A stretch of 43,907 nt of DNA, taken from Oscillospiraceae bacterium (GTDB taxonomy: Bacteria; Bacillota; Clostridia; Christensenellales; Aristaeellaceae). A program made the position numbers and the translations under genes. Below, piece by piece: positions 40,519 through 43,907 of the stretch. The notes under the pieces were generated by a model. It ran no database searches and was not told the DNA's origin. It saw nothing but the letters and a program-made list of their open reading frames with translations. Each line of letters begins with the position of its first letter. The stretch's first letter is position 1. Location: positions 1 through 43,907 of the forward strand of contig JAIRSO010000030.1 of assembly GCA_031255415.1 (NCBI GenBank), given 5' to 3'.

Positions 40519-41203
40519 ACTTATAACCCACTCTCCAAACCGTCTTGATCTGCCAGCCGTACTGCGCGCATCCGGACAGTTTCTCCCTAAGGCGCATCAC
40601 GTGCACGTCCACCGTCCGCGAGTCGCCGAAGAACTCATACCCCCATACCTGCTCGATGAGCTGTTCGCGCGTGAATACCTGGTTCGGGTGGCTGGCGAGG
40701 AAAAACAGCGTCTCCAGCTCCTTGGGCGGCATCTCCAGCGGCGCGCCGCCGAACGAGACCGTGTATCTCGACGCGTTGACCGTCAGACCTGGGAACGAGA
40801 CCTCCTTTGACGGCGCGTCCGTCTGCGAGGAACGGCGCAGCACCGCCTTCACGCGCGCGACCATCTCCTTCGGCTCGAACGGTTTAACTATATAATCATC
40901 CGCGCCTAGCTCCAGCCCCAGCACCTTATCGAACGTCTCGTCCTTTGCCGTGAGCATGATGACCGGGATGTTCGACGTTTTACGGATCTCGCGCAGCACC
41001 TGCCAGCCGTCCATGCCCGGCAGCAGCAGATCCAGCAGCATCAGGCTGGGCGGGTTCGCCTTGAACATCTGCACGGCCTTCGCGCCGTCGGGCGCGGTCT
41101 CCGCCGCGAATCCCTCTTTAGTTAAGTATAATTGCACCAGGTGCAGTATGTTCGGATCGTCGTCAACCAGCAGTATGCGCTGTCTCGCGTCCTTTACCGC
41201 CAT
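40502..41203 (-). CDS. OmpR/PhoB-family response regulator
   Basis: A 233-residue regulator. The receiver domain has the acidic pocket D14-D16, phospho-acceptor D58 (LMLLDLLLPGMDG), T85 and K107 (YIVKPFE). The C-terminal winged helix has PPKELETLFFLASHPNQVFT, REQLIEQVWGYEFFGDSRTV and RTVDVHVMRLREKL, with a last strand WRVGYKFE. GGGAGGTGATATC precedes the ATG. It lies between mutS2 (18-base gap) and the kinase gene (17-base overlap). A likely target is its own run of genes, which includes the DUF4956/VTC pair, but no operator could be identified. Confidence 0.95.
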   Translation of the reverse strand: MAVKDARQRILLVDDDPNILHLVQLYLTKEGFAAETAPDGAKAVQMFKANPPSLMLLDLLLPGMDGWQVLREIRKTSNIPVIMLTAKDETFDKVLGLELGADDYIVKPFEPKEMVARVKAVLRRSSQTDAPSKEVSFPGLTVNASRYTVSFGGAPLEMPPKELETLFFLASHPNQVFTREQLIEQVWGYEFFGDSRTVDVHVMRLREKLSGCAQYGWQIKTVWRVGYKFEVAV

Positions 41204-41221
41204 GATATCACCTCCCGTCGG

Positions 41222-43591
41222 CTACTTCAACTTAACTATCGTAACCCCGGACTCGCCTTCTCCGAATTTACCCAGCCGAAACTCCTGCGCGTGCGGATGG
41301 TTTCGCAGGTGCTTCGCGATACCCGCGCGCAATGTGCCCGCTCCCTTTCCATGTATGATCGATACCTCGCCTAGCGAGCTTAGCGTCGCGTCGTCAAGGA
41401 ATGAATCGACTTCGGGTAACGCTTCGTCAAGGGCGAGGCCGCGCAGGTCGAGTTCCGTTCTCACCTCGCGCGCGCCAACGTTCACTAGCGCGCGGGCATG
41501 GGTGGTCTGCTTCTCCAGCCTGTCCAGTCCGGGCGCGCCGGCTTTGGCTAAGCGCAGGGTATGGGTGGGCGCGGAGAGGCGCAAAGCGCCGGCTTGGATC
41601 CATGTTTCGCCTTTAGCGTTGGGTTTCTCCAGCACCTTGCCCGTTGTGTTAAGGTGGGGGATGTATACAACGTCGCCAATCTTGAGGGGTTGGGTGGGCG
41701 CGTCGCCGTAATCTTCAGGAGCGGGAGGGGAATCGGCAAGAGCGTCCGCTCCCTCGCGCAGGCGCTGGCGCAATTGCTCGGCTTGCGCCGGGTGGGTTGA
41801 ATCCGACTTTATCTTGCGCATCTGGGATACGATGGAGTCGGCTTCCTGTTTCGCGGATTCCATTATGCGGCGGGCTTCGCGCTTCGCGTCCGCGATGGAC
41901 TTTTCGCGGGCGTTCTCAAGGCTCGCGCGGAGTGATTCCGCTTGGTCGCGCAGTTTCTGCATCTCAACGCGCGCGTCTTCAGCAAGTAGGCGTTCGCGTT
42001 CGGCGATCTTGCGGTGGTATTCCGCGTTGGCTATAACGTCCTCGAAACGGATCTGGTCGCGGGTTAACGAGGTTTTGGCTTCGTCGATTAAGCTGGCGGG
42101 CAGGCCGAGTCGGCGCGATATCTCAAACGCGTTGCTCTTGCCGGGAACGCCGATAGTAAGCCGGTAGGTGGGGCGGAGGGTCTCCACATCGAATTCAGCG
42201 GAAGCGTTTTCCACGCCTTCGGTGGTGAGTGCGAAGGCTTTGAGTTCGCTGTAATGGGTGGTGGCAAGGGTGCGGATCTTGCGTTGGAGGAGTGTGCGAA
42301 GAATAGCTTGAGCAAGCGCCGCGCCTTCCGTAGGGTCGGTACCCGCGCCGAGTTCGTCGAATAACGCGAGGGAGTCAGGGGTAACGTTAAGGAGGATATC
42401 GACAATATTGGTCATGTGCGCGCTGAACGTCGATAAAGACTGCTCGATGCTCTGTTCGTCGCCAATATCCGCGAATACATTGCCAAAGACGGAGGTTTCC
42501 GTGCCGAAGTCGGCGGGGAGTTGCAAGCCGGATTGGGCCATTAAAGTGAATAAGCCGATCGTTTTAAGGGTGACTGTTTTGCCGCCAGTGTTAGGGCCCG
42601 TGATGACAAGGGTAGTGAATAGATCGCCCATCCATAAGTCGATAGGGACGACAGTGGATGGATCAAGGAGTGGGTGGCGGCCGCGAATGATTCGGACGCG
42701 GCCTTCGCGGTTGAGTTTGGGTTGGGTGGCGCGCATAAGGCGGCTAAGGCGGCCTTTGGAAAAGATAAGGTCGAGCTGGGAGAGGATGGAAAGGTTTGAG
42801 ATCAAGGAGTCGGCGTGCGGGGAGACGAGGGTAGTGAGGGATTGAAGGATACGCTCGATCTCGCGGCGTTCCTCAGAAAGGCGCTGTTTGAGGTCGTTGC
42901 CGATTTCAACAACGGCCATAGGTTCAATGAATAAAGTGGCGCCAGTAGAGCTTTGGTCATGGACAAGGCCAGGGACAGACTGGCGGTATTCGGATTTGAC
43001 CGGGATGACGTAGCGGTCGTTGCGTTGAGTGATCAGGGGGTCTTGGAGGTATTTAGAGATAGAGGGGTTGTGGATTAAGGCGTTGAGTTTGGTGCGGACG
43101 CGTTCGTGGCAAAGGCGGATATGCCGGCGGACGTCGGCAAGGGTGGGGGAGGCGTGGTCGGAAATCTCGTCTTCGCTAATAATGGAAGAGGTGATAGAGT
43201 CCTCGATCTCGCGGTGGGTAGAGAGGCGGGAGGCCAAGGCGGTTATGTGCGGGGTGGTGGAGCGGGAGGTGACGAGGGCTTGGCGGGCAGCACGAGCAGC
43301 ACGCATGCCAGAAGCAATGTCAAGGAGTGCGCGCGGGCTAAGGGTGGAGCCGATTTTAGCGAGTTGGAGAGGGGAGGTGATATCCTCGAAAGGAAGGAGT
43401 GGGTGCTGTGGAAGCGCGGTCAGCAAAACAACAGCTTCTTCAGTCTCTTCGTGGAGTCGGAGCACGAAGTCGAAGTCGCTAGAAGGGGTGAGGGATGAGG
43501 CGAGGGATTCGCCAAGAGGGGATACCGCCTGCTCAGCAAGTAAAGCGCGAATTTTGGTGAACTCGAGGACGCGCAAAGCGCGCTCTTCCAT
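41222..43591 (-). CDS. mutS2: Endonuclease MutS2
   Basis: A 789-residue MutS2 protein. It has the core and clamp helices, an ATPase with Walker A GPNTGGKT (332-339) and LFDELGAGTDPTEGAA, a coiled-coil connector (about 510-620), a KOW-like beta domain (KIGDVVYIPHLNTTGKVLE) and a C-terminal Smr nuclease domain (about 712-789) with LDLRG and HGKGAGTLR. MutS2 binds branched DNA or collided ribosomes and limits recombination. GGGGGCTAAGCTT precedes the ATG. Codon use is unusual: in the N-terminal two-thirds pyrimidine-ending codons (GCC, CTC, ACC, TCC) prevail over the GCG, CTG style of neighbours. zapA is upstream, as usual in Firmicutes. Confidence 0.95.
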   Translation of the reverse strand: MEERALRVLEFTKIRALLAEQAVSPLGESLASSLTPSSDFDFVLRLHEETEEAVVLLTALPQHPLLPFEDITSPLQLAKIGSTLSPRALLDIASGMRAARAARQALVTSRSTTPHITALASRLSTHREIEDSITSSIISEDEISDHASPTLADVRRHIRLCHERVRTKLNALIHNPSISKYLQDPLITQRNDRYVIPVKSEYRQSVPGLVHDQSSTGATLFIEPMAVVEIGNDLKQRLSEERREIERILQSLTTLVSPHADSLISNLSILSQLDLIFSKGRLSRLMRATQPKLNREGRVRIIRGRHPLLDPSTVVPIDLWMGDLFTTLVITGPNTGGKTVTLKTIGLFTLMAQSGLQLPADFGTETSVFGNVFADIGDEQSIEQSLSTFSAHMTNIVDILLNVTPDSLALFDELGAGTDPTEGAALAQAILRTLLQRKIRTLATTHYSELKAFALTTEGVENASAEFDVETLRPTYRLTIGVPGKSNAFEISRRLGLPASLIDEAKTSLTRDQIRFEDVIANAEYHRKIAERERLLAEDARVEMQKLRDQAESLRASLENAREKSIADAKREARRIMESAKQEADSIVSQMRKIKSDSTHPAQAEQLRQRLREGADALADSPPAPEDYGDAPTQPLKIGDVVYIPHLNTTGKVLEKPNAKGETWIQAGALRLSAPTHTLRLAKAGAPGLDRLEKQTTHARALVNVGAREVRTELDLRGLALDEALPEVDSFLDDATLSSLGEVSIIHGKGAGTLRAGIAKHLRNHPHAQEFRLGKFGEGESGVTIVKLK

Positions 43592-43629
43592 AAGCTTAGC
43601 CCCCAGAATACTATATTATTGCAAGGACT

Positions 43630-43658
43630 AGTGTACATTATCAGGTTTGAGGAGTCAA
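43630..43658 (-). promoter_or_regulatory. Promoter of mutS2
   Basis: Minus strand TTGACT (43658-43653), 17 bases, TACACT (43635-43630). Start near 43623, about 32 bases before the ATG. It could also serve the downstream two-component and VTC genes. Confidence 0.7.
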
Positions 43659-43696
43659 GGCGTATGGCAAATCGTTACAAACCGGTTGTTTATTGT

Positions 43697-43907
43697 TTAC
43701 CCATCGTTCACATGTTGGCTTAGGGGATAGTCGAAGGCAAAAGAATCAGAGCGGCACATGGGTCCAGCGGCACGCTGGCGCGCGTGTTGTAGCTGTTGGC
43801 GCAGTCTAACGTTTTCGTCTTGCGCTTTCAGCAGCTCGTCCGCTAGGTTCATCGCGGTGAGCGCACTCACCGTGTTCGGCGCTAGCCTGGACGCTATCGC
43901 TAGATCC
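43697..43907 (-). CDS. zapA: Cell division protein ZapA (C-terminal part)
   Basis: A minus-strand frame enters from the right edge and stops at TAA (43699-43697), giving about 70 residues. The segment LAIASRLAPNTVSALTAMNL, then ADELLKAQDENVRLRQQLQ, is the characteristic long dimerisation helix and coiled coil of ZapA, which bundles FtsZ filaments at the septum. After the coiled coil the tail (CRSDSFAFDYPLSQHVNDG) is short. The N-terminus lies outside the window. Its position before mutS2 agrees with the common zapA-mutS2 order in Firmicutes. Confidence 0.85.
   Translation of the reverse strand, partial: DLAIASRLAPNTVSALTAMNLADELLKAQDENVRLRQQLQHARQRAAGPMCRSDSFAFDYPLSQHVNDG

Overview
The window reads as a chromosomal segment of a high-GC, uncultured-type member of the Bacillota, most likely class Clostridia. 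The main reasons are the complete ctsR-mcsA-mcsB-clpC stress operon with a CtsR operator, the mutS2-zapA pair, RNase J, a YlbF-family protein, MltG, an ecfA-ecfT-truA run, and several ECF-type vitamin transporters. Ribosome binding sites are mostly GGAGG-like and several promoters match TTGACA-N17-TATAAT. Alanine codons are mostly GCG, except in mutS2. The taxonomic call is inference from gene content; no 16S rRNA gene is present.

Layout, left to right. 1-3000: a broken junction at the left edge (enolase-superfamily fragment plus a membrane-protein frame), then a leftward operon: ECF substrate-binding subunit, NusG domain II protein, Gx-type membrane protein, HAD hydrolase. 3001-5430: queT (rightward), then leftward aldo/keto reductase and ComB-like phosphatase. 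5430-9420: a leftward heavy-metal (copper) module with an HMA-TauE/SafE-cupredoxin fusion, an FtrD-like lipoprotein and a CopA ATPase. 9637-13194: ecfA2-ecfT-truA and a LacI-type regulator. 13259-21196: a tail-anchored orphan, then folC-rsmH-rsmI-ftsK-hisS. 21196-24500: REP-like inverted repeats around rseC-like, trxA and RNase J. 24503-26067: ylbF-mltG. 26141-26214: tRNA-Gln(CUG) on the minus strand. 26370-30059: a PstS-like protein overlapping a leucine-rich-repeat protein, convergent with a metallophosphoesterase whose metal ligands are degenerate. 30180-36492: radA, then the CtsR-controlled ctsR-mcsA-mcsB-clpC operon, ended by a 32-bp tandem repeat and a terminator. 36743-37565: two small paralogous orphan proteins behind a long leader. 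37701-43907: a leftward block zapA, mutS2, response regulator, histidine kinase, DUF4956 protein and VTC-domain protein.

How the genes work together. EcfA2/EcfT could energise the two S components found here (FolT-like and QueT). RsmH and RsmI, which modify the same 16S rRNA nucleotide (C1402), are overlapping neighbours. CtsR, McsA, McsB and ClpC form the classic protein-arginine-phosphorylation and proteolysis circuit. The copper genes fit chaperone-like capture, periplasmic or outer-face handling and ATP-driven export. The two-component system sits directly against the DUF4956/VTC pair, which suggests, but does not prove, control of polyphosphate or surface functions.

The least explained parts are the paralogous pair at 36743-37565 with its structured leader, the degenerate phosphoesterase, the PstS-like/LRR pair, and the several short tandem repeats placed at gene ends (after copA, after hisS, before ylbF, at the clpC stop codon). 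No phage, IS element, CRISPR array or rRNA gene is visible.
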